A stretch of 64,000 nt of DNA, taken from the NCBI GenBank assembly GCA_003458705.1, contig QRVH01000004.1, positions 1-64,000 of the forward strand, given 5' to 3'. Below, one piece after another: positions 35,012 through 44,852 of the stretch; the stretch's first letter is position 1, and the number at the start of each line of letters is the position of its first letter. Under the pieces are notes generated by a model, which searched no databases, had not been told where the DNA came from, and saw only the letters and a program-made list of their open reading frames with translations. The DNA is from Eubacterium sp. AF22-9 (GTDB taxonomy: Bacteria > Bacillota > Clostridia > Lachnospirales > Lachnospiraceae). A program made the position numbers and the translations under genes.

Positions 35012-36030
35012 ATCATAAGTATAATGAATCCTATCATTCCAATTATTCCAAGATATGCTGTTGAATTTTCATTAACAAGAAATGCGTTTTCATTATATAT
35101 ATCTATATATTTATCATAGATTCCATGCCCATTTACCGGCATAAAAAGCTGTGATATCTTCATACCGTAAAGCTCAGCCTGCTCAAATCCGGCTCTGTCA
35201 ATTGCAGCCGCATTGGTTCCATGAGTCATTGTATATATTTTACCTGGAAGAATACTCAATACAACAAAGAAACATACCATTACTGTTGCTATAACACCGC
35301 GCAGTCCTTCTTTAATCTTTCCGGTTTTTACAAGCTTTGAAACCGCAGTTACCATAAAAATAAAGCATGTAAAGAATGGATAATATGCTATACCGTTATT
35401 TGCTATTAAAAATGTGAATAATAACGCAACATAATTTATTTTTCTTTTAAAGAAATTCTTATCCGGTACTAATACATCGTCCCTTTCATATATCCACAAA
35501 CATAACAAAATTGACAGAGGAACAAAATAACACTCTGTAAGAACAATATGTCCTATATTTCTGTAAAGCATATATGGAGAAAGTGCAAAAACAGATGATG
35601 CAAGTGCATTAACCCAGCAATTAACCTTAAGGTTTCTCATAACAAAATAAGATATGATTCCCGCAATAAAGAATATAGACAGATATGAAAGATTCATTGT
35701 AGCTGCCGCGTCTCTTGTTATTAATGCAAATATTTTCATAATTACAAGTCCTGCATTATGCATCATTGAAGATGTAAAATCATAATACTGGACAGAATAC
35801 GGTGCACCCAGTCTGTCAGATGTCATATTCCATCCCTGCTCTACCATCATTTTGGCATTGACTATAACACCCATATCATCACCGCCAAGATACTGCATAG
35901 GAATATTAAGCTTCATATCCCCAAGATCCATCAGGTGATACATCATTCCCAATATAATAAGTATCATGAGAAGAAAACTGGCATACTGCTGCCAGTTTTT
36001 CTTAAAGTGATTAGTTATTTTCTGCTTCAT
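34981..36030 (-). CDS. Polytopic membrane protein (GT-C-like), N-terminal part
   Basis: After one helix (residues 15-32) comes a loop with QYLGGDDMGVIVNAK and LGAPYSVQYYDF, followed by eight or nine helices. Paired acids in the first outside loop plus the LGAPY pattern resemble GT-C glycosyltransferases and YfhO-like proteins. It ends at 34981 as RRTVR through loss of one base; the full protein has about 600 residues. It overlaps the upstream GT4 gene by 20 bases, so it is translated with it. Confidence 0.65.
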   Translation of the reverse strand: MKQKITNHFKKNWQQYASFLLMILIILGMMYHLMDLGDMKLNIPMQYLGGDDMGVIVNAKMMVEQGWNMTSDRLGAPYSVQYYDFTSSMMHNAGLVIMKIFALITRDAAATMNLSYLSIFFIAGIISYFVMRNLKVNCWVNALASSVFALSPYMLYRNIGHIVLTECYFVPLSILLCLWIYERDDVLVPDKNFFKRKINYVALLFTFLIANNGIAYYPFFTCFIFMVTAVSKLVKTGKIKEGLRGVIATVMVCFFVVLSILPGKIYTMTHGTNAAAIDRAGFEQAELYGMKISQLFMPVNGHGIYDKYIDIYNENAFLVNENSTAYLGIIGMIGFIILMICMLLRRTVR

Positions 36031-37204
36031 TATGCTTTCCTACCCTTTCAATAATGCCATCGAACTTCTTCATTATGTCATCCCACTGGAAGTAATCATC
36101 AACATATTTTCTTGCATTAGCACACATAAGTTCATACTCATGAGGATGGTCTAACATATAATTTACACATCCTTCAAACTCAAAGAAATTCTTATAATAT
36201 AATCCACCATTGCTTTTTACACAATGTCCCTTAAGTACATCACATATACCATTTACTATTACTGGCTTAGACAGTGTCATTGCCTCAAGAACAGAGATAG
36301 AAAGACTCTCAAATTTTGATGGAAGAATAAGTGCCTTAGCGCCGCTTATTCCATCGAATTTGTCCTCATCAGAAACAAATCCCATATTAATAATATCCGG
36401 ATGCTTCGGTATCTCGCATACTGCCTTACCCATAAGCACAAGCTTTAAATCGTTCTTATTTCTCTTCTTATATTCCATAAAGTACTTAAACAACCTTGGG
36501 CAGTCCTTTCCTTCATCAATTCTTCCAACATATATTATATAATTATCAAGTCCGTTCTTTTTCTTGAATCTTTCAGCGCTTACATCTGCCGGTACATCTA
36601 CACCAACTCCACACACTTCGTATGGAACATTTTCATTATGGAAAATTGAGTGTACAAGATTTTTCTCTTCATCTGTAAGAAAGACAAATGCATCTGCTGC
36701 ACCGAATACCTTCTTATACATATCAAAATGTATAAATGGTTCCTGATGTGCTGTAGGTATAAAGATTGCTTTATCTTTGATTCTTACAATACTCTTTACA
36801 GCTGTATAGTACAGATATGTAACTACTATAATAGCCTTATATTCATCCTGATGCTTATCTACATATTCAACAAGTTCCGGACAATATGGTCCCATATGCT
36901 CTATCCATCTGTCAGAAAGGTCAGTACCCGCATCAGGATTTGAAAGCATTTCTGAGTCTAATGCTGAGAATATCTTAGGAATTCTTTCATGCTCTGTCTT
37001 AAATCTTCTTACAGTAACACCGTTGATGTCCTCAACACCCTCTTTATAATAATTAGACCATTTTACATACTCTACAGCACATGATGTAAGAACCTCAACA
37101 TCATATTTAGCTTTAAGTCTTTCGGCTATCTCTCTTGAATACAGCTCTGAACCACCGTTAACCTCAAGTCCATATCTCTGATTAATAATTGCAATCTTTT
37201 CCAT
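36011..37204 (-). CDS. GT4 family glycosyltransferase
   Basis: The N-terminus has NQRYGLEVNGGSELYSREIAERL, a GT-B fold with the GG loop. The C-terminal domain has IIYVGRIDEGKDCPRLF and LPSKFESLSISVLEAM, the E...E nucleotide-sugar motif of family GT4. It is closely related to the next gene downstream in coordinates (37219-38394), with which it shares LYLGxE-like and NFFEFEGCVNY segments, so the pair arose by duplication. It overlaps the downstream membrane protein gene. Confidence 0.85.
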   Translation of the reverse strand: MEKIAIINQRYGLEVNGGSELYSREIAERLKAKYDVEVLTSCAVEYVKWSNYYKEGVEDINGVTVRRFKTEHERIPKIFSALDSEMLSNPDAGTDLSDRWIEHMGPYCPELVEYVDKHQDEYKAIIVVTYLYYTAVKSIVRIKDKAIFIPTAHQEPFIHFDMYKKVFGAADAFVFLTDEEKNLVHSIFHNENVPYEVCGVGVDVPADVSAERFKKKNGLDNYIIYVGRIDEGKDCPRLFKYFMEYKKRNKNDLKLVLMGKAVCEIPKHPDIINMGFVSDEDKFDGISGAKALILPSKFESLSISVLEAMTLSKPVIVNGICDVLKGHCVKSNGGLYYKNFFEFEGCVNYMLDHPHEYELMCANARKYVDDYFQWDDIMKKFDGIIERVGKHNEAENN

Positions 37205-37218
37205 AATATCTACTCCAT

Positions 37219-38394
37219 TTATACTTCCAAAAACTCTGTAAACTTCTTAAGGACTACATCCCATTTGAAGTTATCAAGAACAAACTGTCTTCCTGTCTTA
37301 CCCATTATCAACGCATTTTCAGGATTGTTAATATAATAATTAATGCAGCCCTCAAATTCAAAATAGTTATCAAAATACAATCCTGCATTAGACTCCTTAG
37401 CGAAATTGCTTGTAACATTGCACTGATTATTAACCAATACTGGTCTTTCACACAGCCAGCTTTCCATTATAACAATTGAAAAGCTCTCATTCTTAGATGG
37501 CTGGCATAAGCATAATGCTCCGGCACACGCGTCATATTTATCCTGTATATCCACAAAACCAAGGTCAATAACATCATTTTTAATGTCATCTGGCACATGT
37601 ACTTCACCACCGCCTATAAGAACCAGCTTAAGCTCTGTCTGGTTGCGCTTCCTGAACTCTCCAAAATACTTTATCAGTGTGTTAATATTCTTTGCTTCAT
37701 CTTTTCTTCCGGCATATATAATATATGGCAAATCAATTCCATATTTCTTTCTGAACCGGTCTGCATCATAAGTAAAATCTGTCTCTATGCCTATTCCTAA
37801 TAACAGCTGGTTCACAGTTCTAAGATCAAGAATCTGGTTAGCAAGCTCCTGTTCAGGTCTTGCATTAAACACCATTCCCCTCAGATCCCTGAATGTTTCT
37901 CTGAAATGTCGGAAATAAGCATATCCCTCATCATGAAGACATGGTATAAGAATTGATTTGAACGGACATGCCTGTATTCCATAATAAGTCGTTCCAAACA
38001 TATAAGGAATGAATACATATCTGTGATACTCTTCACTGTGTTCACGCAGATAATCATACATATCAGGGCTGTTTACCATTTCTTTAAGAAACATCGTCTC
38101 TTCATCATATGAAATAGTTTTTCCCTGCATTATCTTTGCATTTACCTTATGGAACTCTTTCATATCACCTTTTCTGACTTTGAATCTTCTTACAGTAACA
38201 CCGTCAATTGTATCAATGCCTTCTTTAAAATAATTCTCAGTCCAGTCTGAAGCAAAATCTTTAACACATGTTGTGATTATTTCAACATCCACTCCTGCTT
38301 CATGCAAATGTTTTACAAGTCCCCTCATTTCCTGCTCTGCGCCGCCCCTGATATCCTCGTAATACCAAGGGATAACAAAACCAATCTTTTTCAT
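37219..38394 (-). CDS. GT4 family glycosyltransferase
   Basis: MKKIGFVIPWYYEDIRGGAEQEMR marks the GT-B N-terminal domain. PYIIYAGRKDEAKNINTLIKYF and QPSKNESFSIVIMESW are the donor-binding parts. The start is ATG 38394 behind GGAG, since upstream in-frame ATGs overlap the previous gene. The end NYFEFEGCINYYINNPENAL resembles the tail of the enzyme at 36011-37204, so the two are paralogues acting in the same glycan. Confidence 0.85.
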   Translation of the reverse strand: MKKIGFVIPWYYEDIRGGAEQEMRGLVKHLHEAGVDVEIITTCVKDFASDWTENYFKEGIDTIDGVTVRRFKVRKGDMKEFHKVNAKIMQGKTISYDEETMFLKEMVNSPDMYDYLREHSEEYHRYVFIPYMFGTTYYGIQACPFKSILIPCLHDEGYAYFRHFRETFRDLRGMVFNARPEQELANQILDLRTVNQLLLGIGIETDFTYDADRFRKKYGIDLPYIIYAGRKDEAKNINTLIKYFGEFRKRNQTELKLVLIGGGEVHVPDDIKNDVIDLGFVDIQDKYDACAGALCLCQPSKNESFSIVIMESWLCERPVLVNNQCNVTSNFAKESNAGLYFDNYFEFEGCINYYINNPENALIMGKTGRQFVLDNFKWDVVLKKFTEFLEV

Positions 38395-38419
38395 ATCATT
38401 CTCCATTTCCGAATGCATT

Positions 38420-39499
38420 TTAAGCATTCTTCTCTATGAATGCCTTTAAATATTTTTCAAACATTCCCGCTATATTATCATACTGAAAATATGCAAGTCT
38501 GTTATTCTGTTTTTCTATTACATCAGCTCTTAACGCCTTATCCCTTACCATTCTGTCAATACATGCTGCAACATATACAGGATCCTTATCATCAATCAGC
38601 ATTCCGCTTCCACCCAGAGTCTCCGGAATAGCCGCATTAGCACATGCAATAACCGGAATCTGAAATTTCATTGCTTCCACAAGTGGTACGCAGAAGCCCT
38701 CATGCTCACTCATACAAAGGAATACATCTGCCGTTCTGTAATACGCAAGTATTCTGTCAAACTTTATATGTCCCGTAAACACCACTGCATCACCAAGCCC
38801 AAGTTTCTTCGTATACTCTGTAAGCCGTATATAATATGGGTCATCTTGTCTGAAGGAGCCGGCAAGAATAAGCCTTGATTTCTTATTATACAGCCTGTTG
38901 TAATAGTAAAAAGACGCTATCAAATTCTCATGTTTTTTATTTGGTGCTACTCTTCCGGTAAAAAGAATATTAGTATATCCATCTGAATACTCTTTCATTA
39001 CTTCTTTATCAGGTTTCTTGTCATAATCGGACATTGGAATAATAACAGGCAGTATATCAATATTACATTTATATCCCATATTAATTAAATCCTGCTTATT
39101 AAAATCTGAAACAGCCAGACAATAATCAACCTTATCTGCCAGATATCTTGCACCCTCTAATCCATATTCACAGACTTTTGTAAATCTTGAATCATTCTTT
39201 GCAAAATACTCCGGAGGCGTAATATTATGATACACAACTATTTTCCTGCAATCATATTTAGCAACATCAAAATTCAGCCTGCTGCCTGTTGACATATGAA
39301 ATATTATAATGTCATCCTTATGTACATCTTTTAACTCATCCACATTAAGTGCATTCTTTTTATCAAGTGGTGCAACGATACTCTCAGCATATATTCTTGT
39401 GCCATATCCCATGCCTTTAATTATTTTCTCCATGGCAAATGTATCATTGCTCACCGCATCACCATATGCAATTGTTGACAGCATTTGAAAAATTCGCAT
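38420..39499 (-). CDS. GT4 family glycosyltransferase
   Basis: MRIFQMLSTIAYGDAVSNDTF starts the GT-B domain. NILFTGRVAPNKKHENLI and LCMSEHEGFCVPLVEAMKF are the GT4 donor motifs. ATG 39499 comes two bases after the stop of the small coiled-coil protein gene, so the two are coupled. It is part of the run of glycosyltransferases that build the exported chain. Confidence 0.85.
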   Translation of the reverse strand: MRIFQMLSTIAYGDAVSNDTFAMEKIIKGMGYGTRIYAESIVAPLDKKNALNVDELKDVHKDDIIIFHMSTGSRLNFDVAKYDCRKIVVYHNITPPEYFAKNDSRFTKVCEYGLEGARYLADKVDYCLAVSDFNKQDLINMGYKCNIDILPVIIPMSDYDKKPDKEVMKEYSDGYTNILFTGRVAPNKKHENLIASFYYYNRLYNKKSRLILAGSFRQDDPYYIRLTEYTKKLGLGDAVVFTGHIKFDRILAYYRTADVFLCMSEHEGFCVPLVEAMKFQIPVIACANAAIPETLGGSGMLIDDKDPVYVAACIDRMVRDKALRADVIEKQNNRLAYFQYDNIAGMFEKYLKAFIEKNA

Positions 39500-39500
39500 A

Positions 39501-39914
39501 CTACTTTCCACCCTTTAACTCTTCAATCTGCTTTTTAAGTTCAGCTATTTCCTTGTTCTGCTCATCAATATAGCATCCCATCTGGTTCATAAGTCTTACT
39601 AAAGAAGCATTGAAGCCATCCTGTGCCATTACAATTGGCTCTACGAAGAAATAAACAAGTTTTCTAATAACTTTCTTGAAAAATACTGTTATCTTATTTC
39701 CCTGTAATGGTCTGTAAGGATTAACTTCCCATTCATGATTGGCTACATAAAGGTCTTCATTAAACTTTACCTTATCAAACTTATTAACATTCATTGCTCC
39801 TACATCAACAATAACATCATCAAAGCTGAGAAGGTCGTTAGTATAACCCTTAACCTCAATCTCCTTTTTTATCTCTTTCATAATATCCTGTATATTTAAT
39901 TCATTCTGTTCCAT
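39501..39914 (-). CDS. Small hypothetical protein with C-terminal coiled coil
   Basis: A protein of 137 residues. The N-terminal half is polar (IQDIMKEIKKEIEVKGY, DDVIVDVG). An amphipathic or hydrophobic segment (ITVFFKKVIRKLVYFFVEPIV) could touch the membrane, and the C-terminus is a short coiled coil (NKEIAELKKQIEELKGG). It has a good ribosome site and is coupled to the GT4 gene after it. The layout resembles N-terminal segments found on some clostridial polysaccharide enzymes, so it may be an adaptor. No firm family is recognised. Confidence 0.65.
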   Translation of the reverse strand: MEQNELNIQDIMKEIKKEIEVKGYTNDLLSFDDVIVDVGAMNVNKFDKVKFNEDLYVANHEWEVNPYRPLQGNKITVFFKKVIRKLVYFFVEPIVMAQDGFNASLVRLMNQMGCYIDEQNKEIAELKKQIEELKGGK

Positions 39915-39958
39915 TAAATTAATTCCTTTCCTGATAAACAGTTACAACATTAACATTT

Positions 39959-41546
39959 CTAGAAATTAGCATACAGGAATGCCTGTACGCCTTCTGTATA
40001 ACCAAAGATAATAATTAATAAAATAAATACATACCATATGCCCCATCTTATTACTATATTCTTATTTGCTATACTTTCTCTTATGGAAACACCCTTTCCT
40101 TAAGTAAGCTGATTACAAATACAACTATGCAGCCAATAAGAATTATCCAGTAATCCCTTACTTCTATTCCAAGTCTTAAGAGACTTCCATCAAACAACAG
40201 CGATGGGCTGAAGCCTACAACTGTATACTTCATCATAATAAGAGCATCTTTAAATGAACCAGCCATATCAAAGTACCAGCCTATATTAACAAGTATAAAC
40301 GTTCTTATTATCTGCCATACTTTCCAACCTCTGCTATTTGTATTTATATGACATTTTGCTGCCATCTTCTTATAAACCGGCTCCATAAGATTACTGAATG
40401 CAATAATAAAACCATTATAAAGACCATATACTATATACTTCCACGATGCACCATGCCATATACCTACAACGAAGAAAATAACTATATTAACAAAACATAT
40501 AGGAAGTGTTCTTCCAATGAAATTGCCAATGTGCTTTCTGCCCCATTTGCTGATTTTATTCATCCCCTTAGACAAAGACATAGGATAGAATATGTAATCT
40601 TTCATCCATGCACCAAGAGTTATATGCCATCTTCTCCAGAACTCGCCTATAGACTTAGAGAAATACGGCTGTCTGAAATTCTCATCCATCTTAATTCCAA
40701 ACATCTGGGCTGTTCCGATAACTATATCAATTCCACCCGAAAAATCCATATAAAGCTGTACAGAATACATAAGAACTGCAACAACATTAAATAATCCACC
40801 GTAATTGTCATAATTTCCGAACACTTCATTTACAACGACTGCTGCTCTGTCCGCTAATATTAACTTCTTACCAAGACCCCAGATTATACGCTGTAAACCA
40901 AATTCAATATTTGTCAAATCAAATTTATTGCCTTCATATAACTGTCCAGAAAGTCTGTCATATCTTCCAATAGGTCCCTGAAGAAGTTGTGGAAAGAATG
41001 ACACAAAAAGTGCTAACTTAAATGGATTCTTCTGACAAAGATATTTGCCCTGATAAACATCAACAATATATGACACTGACTGGAATGTAAAGAATGAAAT
41101 ACCCAGTGGTAAAGCAAACTGTACAACATCAAACTGCTTCTTTGCGCCAAACAATGACATTATGCTGTTAATATTTTCAAGTGCGAATCCTGAGTACTTA
41201 ACAACCGCAAGCTGTCCAAAACATAATAGAATTATTGCTGTCAGAACAAGTCTTTTTCTTTTCTTTAGACGTTCTTTATAAGCTTTTTTCTCTTCTTTGG
41301 TAAGCTGTTCTTTATTCTCTTTTAAGTATGTATTGCCATTATCAATAACCTTATTAAGAGCAAGACCACCAAAATATATAACAAAGTTGTAGACACCATA
41401 TAAAGTGATGTCCTGATGTTAAATGTAAAATAGTATATATAGCTCAGCATTAAAAGCCATATCCATGAAAACTTCCTTGGTATAAGATAATATACAACTA
41501 AACCTATAAGAAGAAAGGCAAAATATCCAACTACTGCAAAAGACAT
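39959..41546 (-). CDS. MBOAT family O-acyltransferase (copy 2), with two frame breaks
   Basis: The protein is a close paralogue of the MBOAT at 8417-10006. SFFTFQSVSYIVDVYQG, FWRRWHITLGAWMKDYIFYP and GIWHGASWKYIVYGLYNG with the catalytic His are intact. The frame is broken at 41383-41385 (three T instead of four on the coding strand) after YMVSTT and at 40095-40097 (three A instead of four) after SLLKE. With both restored the protein runs from 41546 to 39959 and ends LYANF, like copy 1. Both losses are in short base runs. It starts two bases after the SGNH gene. Confidence 0.85.
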
Positions 41547-41547
41547 A

Positions 41548-42666
41548 TTATAAGCCCTCCCATTTATTTCCAGTTACTTTTTCATAATCAGCTGCCATGT
41601 TGTTAAACATCTCCTCAAATGTTTTATAGAAATACTTACTTTCATCTACCCCGCCATTCTTGCGGTCTGAAAGAAGATTTCCTAATGCATCTGAATACAC
41701 CTCTGCCAGTTCGCCTCCCATATGGCCTTCCTGATCGCCATAATTCCAGTCAGCTCTTGGAACACTGCTCATAAGCGCCTTATTAAAATCATAATATTCC
41801 AGTCCACATTCACCAACAAGATACTCAGACATAGTATCATGTACTGTTCCCATTCCAAGTGTCTTTGTTACACTTGGTGTTATAGGGGATGTCACACATA
41901 TAAGTTCAATGTCATTATCTTTACAGAACTTTACAAGATTATTAAATGTTTTCTTAACTGCCTCATCTATGTCATCATCATATCTGTCAATCCATGTTGC
42001 AACATAATCAGCCCCAGGCGGCATCTTACCCGGCATAGTTCCCTGTCTGTTAAAGAATCCCTTACCTACATATGGGCCATCCGCCCCCTCAACAATTCCA
42101 TTTTCTGAATATGCTGATTCTATCGTATAGTTCTTATATGCATCTGAAGTTTTCATCTGTATATTAGTTTTTACACCGCTAAACGAACAATTCCAGCTAA
42201 GTCTGTTCACAAGAACATTTCTCATATCAAGTACATCAAAATTTCTTGCTATATACTCTGCCTTTATTGCAGGGTCTGTAAACTGCTGATAAATAAACGA
42301 CCTTGTAAAATGTGTTGTAGGCTGTTCATAATACCAGTACTGATAATCAATATCGAATATAACCGTCTTTAACTTATTCTTCTTGGCAGCATCCTTTACA
42401 ATGAAATATGAATCCTCAACAGTTTCTCCAGGAATAGCCATGTTGAGTGTCTTAGTTCCCAGTTTTTCATCAAATCTTGCCGGGTCAATTGCGCCCCTGC
42501 AATGTGATGCGCCAACCACAATTGTATCGTAATCACCACTCTTTTCCTCATGTAAAATAAATCTAACATATCCAGTCTGTGCAAATATAAAATCGCATGC
42601 TGACAATATTACTGCCAATCCGGCCAGAAATCCTACGACTCTCAGCCATGGCTTTATCTTTTCCAT
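41548..42666 (-). CDS. Membrane-anchored SGNH/DltD-AlgX-like protein (copy 2)
   Basis: The build is the same as at 7325-8398: one N-terminal helix, TIVVGASHCRGAIDP with the candidate Ser, VIFDIDYQYW, and a late DWNYGDQEGHMGG with Asp and His. The start is ATG 42666 behind AGGAG. It is coupled to the MBOAT gene. Unlike copy 1 there is no ligase or carrier gene next to it, so its acyl donor may differ (for example an acyl-CoA). Confidence 0.7.
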   Translation of the reverse strand: MEKIKPWLRVVGFLAGLAVILSACDFIFAQTGYVRFILHEEKSGDYDTIVVGASHCRGAIDPARFDEKLGTKTLNMAIPGETVEDSYFIVKDAAKKNKLKTVIFDIDYQYWYYEQPTTHFTRSFIYQQFTDPAIKAEYIARNFDVLDMRNVLVNRLSWNCSFSGVKTNIQMKTSDAYKNYTIESAYSENGIVEGADGPYVGKGFFNRQGTMPGKMPPGADYVATWIDRYDDDIDEAVKKTFNNLVKFCKDNDIELICVTSPITPSVTKTLGMGTVHDTMSEYLVGECGLEYYDFNKALMSSVPRADWNYGDQEGHMGGELAEVYSDALGNLLSDRKNGGVDESKYFYKTFEEMFNNMAADYEKVTGNKWEGL

Positions 42667-42684
42667 TGTAAACTCCTTTCGCAA

Positions 42685-43962
42685 TCAATCCTTGTTCAAT
42701 ATCCACTTATGTGGCATTCTTGCAACACCAACATCTGTTATATTAGATACAACCTCAAATTTAAGTGCCTGTTTGTAATAATCAACAGGTATTCCCTCAC
42801 CATACTCAATAGTTATGTCAACCCAGTAATTACCAGGTATAAGATTAATATCATTTAATTCAACTTTATAATTACCATCTTTTTCAAGATCAAAGTTATC
42901 TATTCTGTCAATTCTGGTATTAGTTCCGTATACCCAGAGTGCATCATTTCTGAAAATTCCAAATCCGAAAACAGCATCTGTAACTTTATTTTCTACATGA
43001 TAATTAAGGTCAAGTACCATTTTTTCACCAGTCTTAAATATCCTGCTTTCTTCCCCTGAAGCATTCAGCATATGAATTTCTGTAAATTTAGCATCTTCAT
43101 TGCCATATCTTGAATTAACCTTTGCGCGCTCTTTCTTAATTCTTTCTTCTTCCTTTTTCTTTTCCATCATCTCGCGCTCAAGCTTTGCCTGACGTATCTG
43201 TTCCTTTTCCGCCTGCTCCATTCTTTCCTGATTCATATAATCAAGATACTTAAGATGAACATCCTTGGGATTTCCCTCTGCTTCAATAACTCCATCCTTT
43301 ATCCATATAGAACGATCACATATCTGTTCAATCTGTCCAAGTGAATGTGAAACAATAACGATTGTTGTTCCATCTGCTTTGATTTCTCTTAATTTGTTGA
43401 AACATTTTGCCTGATAGTTGGCATCTCCTACTGCAAGGATTTCATCAATCAGCAGAATGTCCGCATCAACATTAATTGCTACGGCAAATGCCAGTCTCAT
43501 GTACATACCAGATGAATATGTTCTTACCGGATTATCAATAAAATCTTCCAGCTCTGAAAATGCAATAATATCATCAAGTCTTGCATCTATCTCTTTTTTT
43601 GTAAGACCAAATATTGAAGCATTGGTATATATATTCTCTCTTCCACTCATATCTGGATGAAATCCTGCGCCAAGTTCCAGAAGACTCGAAACTCTTCCGC
43701 ACATTTCTATGCTTCCTGAATCCGGATAGATTATCTTTGTAAGCATTTTAAGGGTTGTACTCTTTCCACAACCGTTCTTTCCGACAAGACCTATCGCCTC
43801 GCCCTTCTTTACATTGAAGCTTATTCCCCTTAAAACATGTCTCTTTTCATATCTGTTGCGCTTCCAGAAAAGCATTTTTTCCTTCAGCTCGCTTCCTTTA
43901 TCATAATAAACCTTAAAATCCTTGGTTATATTATTAACTTCAATCGCATTATTCTTATCCAT
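42685..43962 (-). CDS. Polysaccharide ABC exporter ATP-binding protein (Wzt/TagH-like)
   Basis: Walker A is GLVGKNGCGKSTTLK, the signature is YSSGMYMRLAFAVA, Walker B is DILLIDEILAVGD and the switch is IVIVSHSL. After the ATPase comes a charged coiled-coil linker (about 230-290, many E, K and R), then a beta-sandwich C-terminal domain as in Wzt, which recognises the exported glycan. The start is ATG 43962 behind GGAG. It forms the exporter with the permease encoded next to it. Confidence 0.9.
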   Translation of the reverse strand: MDKNNAIEVNNITKDFKVYYDKGSELKEKMLFWKRNRYEKRHVLRGISFNVKKGEAIGLVGKNGCGKSTTLKMLTKIIYPDSGSIEMCGRVSSLLELGAGFHPDMSGRENIYTNASIFGLTKKEIDARLDDIIAFSELEDFIDNPVRTYSSGMYMRLAFAVAINVDADILLIDEILAVGDANYQAKCFNKLREIKADGTTIVIVSHSLGQIEQICDRSIWIKDGVIEAEGNPKDVHLKYLDYMNQERMEQAEKEQIRQAKLEREMMEKKKEEERIKKERAKVNSRYGNEDAKFTEIHMLNASGEESRIFKTGEKMVLDLNYHVENKVTDAVFGFGIFRNDALWVYGTNTRIDRIDNFDLEKDGNYKVELNDINLIPGNYWVDITIEYGEGIPVDYYKQALKFEVVSNITDVGVARMPHKWILNKD

Positions 43963-43977
43963 AAATTTCTCCATTTC

Positions 43978-44812
43978 CTAGAACTCTTCTGCGAAGCCCT
44001 TCTGTAATCTTTTAAATAAAATTTCTCCAACAACTATAAATACGACTCCGACTGCTACCGCAATAAGCAATGAGCCAAGCTCTGGAACTTCTCCATAATA
44101 AATAATCTGACGATATATTTTAATAATTGGTGTCATAGGATTGAGATTGAACATCATAACAAGCCATTTACCGGCTGATGACCTCTCTACCATATCAACA
44201 CCATACATAACAGGTGTAAGGTACTGTAATGCCATTACGAAAATACCAAGTATATACTGCAGATCTCTTAAATAAACTGTAAGTGAAGATACTATAAGGG
44301 CTATTCCCAGACACAGTATATATTCTACTATCATAACAACCGGAAGACATAATAAAGCCAGAGGATTCAGTCCTCTTCCGGATATAATAACAACCACGAA
44401 AACAACAATAAATGTAAGTATCATATTTACAAATCCGCTTGTAACGGTAGATATAGGCAATACTTCTCTTGGGAATATAGCTTGTAACGGTAGATATAGG
44501 CAATACTTCTCTTGGGAATATATCTTCTTTACCATATCTTTTTCTTTAAGAATACTTGCTGCTCCATCTGTAACACTTGATGAAAAAAAACATCCATGGT
44601 ACAAGTGCTACGAAAAGGAACAGATAATACTGTTCATAAGATGTATTCATAATAATTGAGAACACTATTGTATAGACTATAAGCTGAAGCAAAGGATTAA
44701 TAAATGTCCATAAAAATCCTAAAACTGAACCTTTATATCTTCCTCTTAAATCCTTTCGTACAAGGCTTATTATCATCTCTCTATATTCATATAGTTCCTT
44801 AAAATGCTGCAT
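43978..44812 (-). CDS. Polysaccharide ABC exporter permease (Wzm/TagG-like), frame-broken
   Basis: The N-terminus (LVRKDLRGRYKGSVLGFLWTFINPLLQL) is classic for ABC-2 polysaccharide permeases. The frame breaks after ALVPWMFF at a run of eight A (44583-44590; seven would keep the frame). The next frame gives SSSVTDGAASILKEKDMVKK, then a 43-bp tandem duplication, then IFPREVLPISTVTSGFVN and the remaining helices. The duplication (+43) together with one missing T near 44520 keeps the later frame open but inserts about 14 foreign residues. As read, the gene makes no intact permease. Confidence 0.85.
44437..44522. repeat. 43-bp perfect tandem duplication in the ABC permease gene
   Basis: The unit 44437-44479 (GCTTGTAACGG...GGGAATATA) is repeated exactly at 44480-44522. 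It falls in the conserved region FPREVLP of the permease. Confidence 0.95.
44583..44590. repeat. A8 run at the frame break of the ABC permease
   Basis: Eight A residues in a row (T8 on the coding strand). Seven are needed to read on from the N-terminal to the C-terminal permease frame, so slippage here would switch the gene on or off, or it is a consensus error. Confidence 0.7.
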
Positions 44813-44852
44813 TTTATTTCTCCTCTATAAAAAATCAGGAATATTATTAGTA

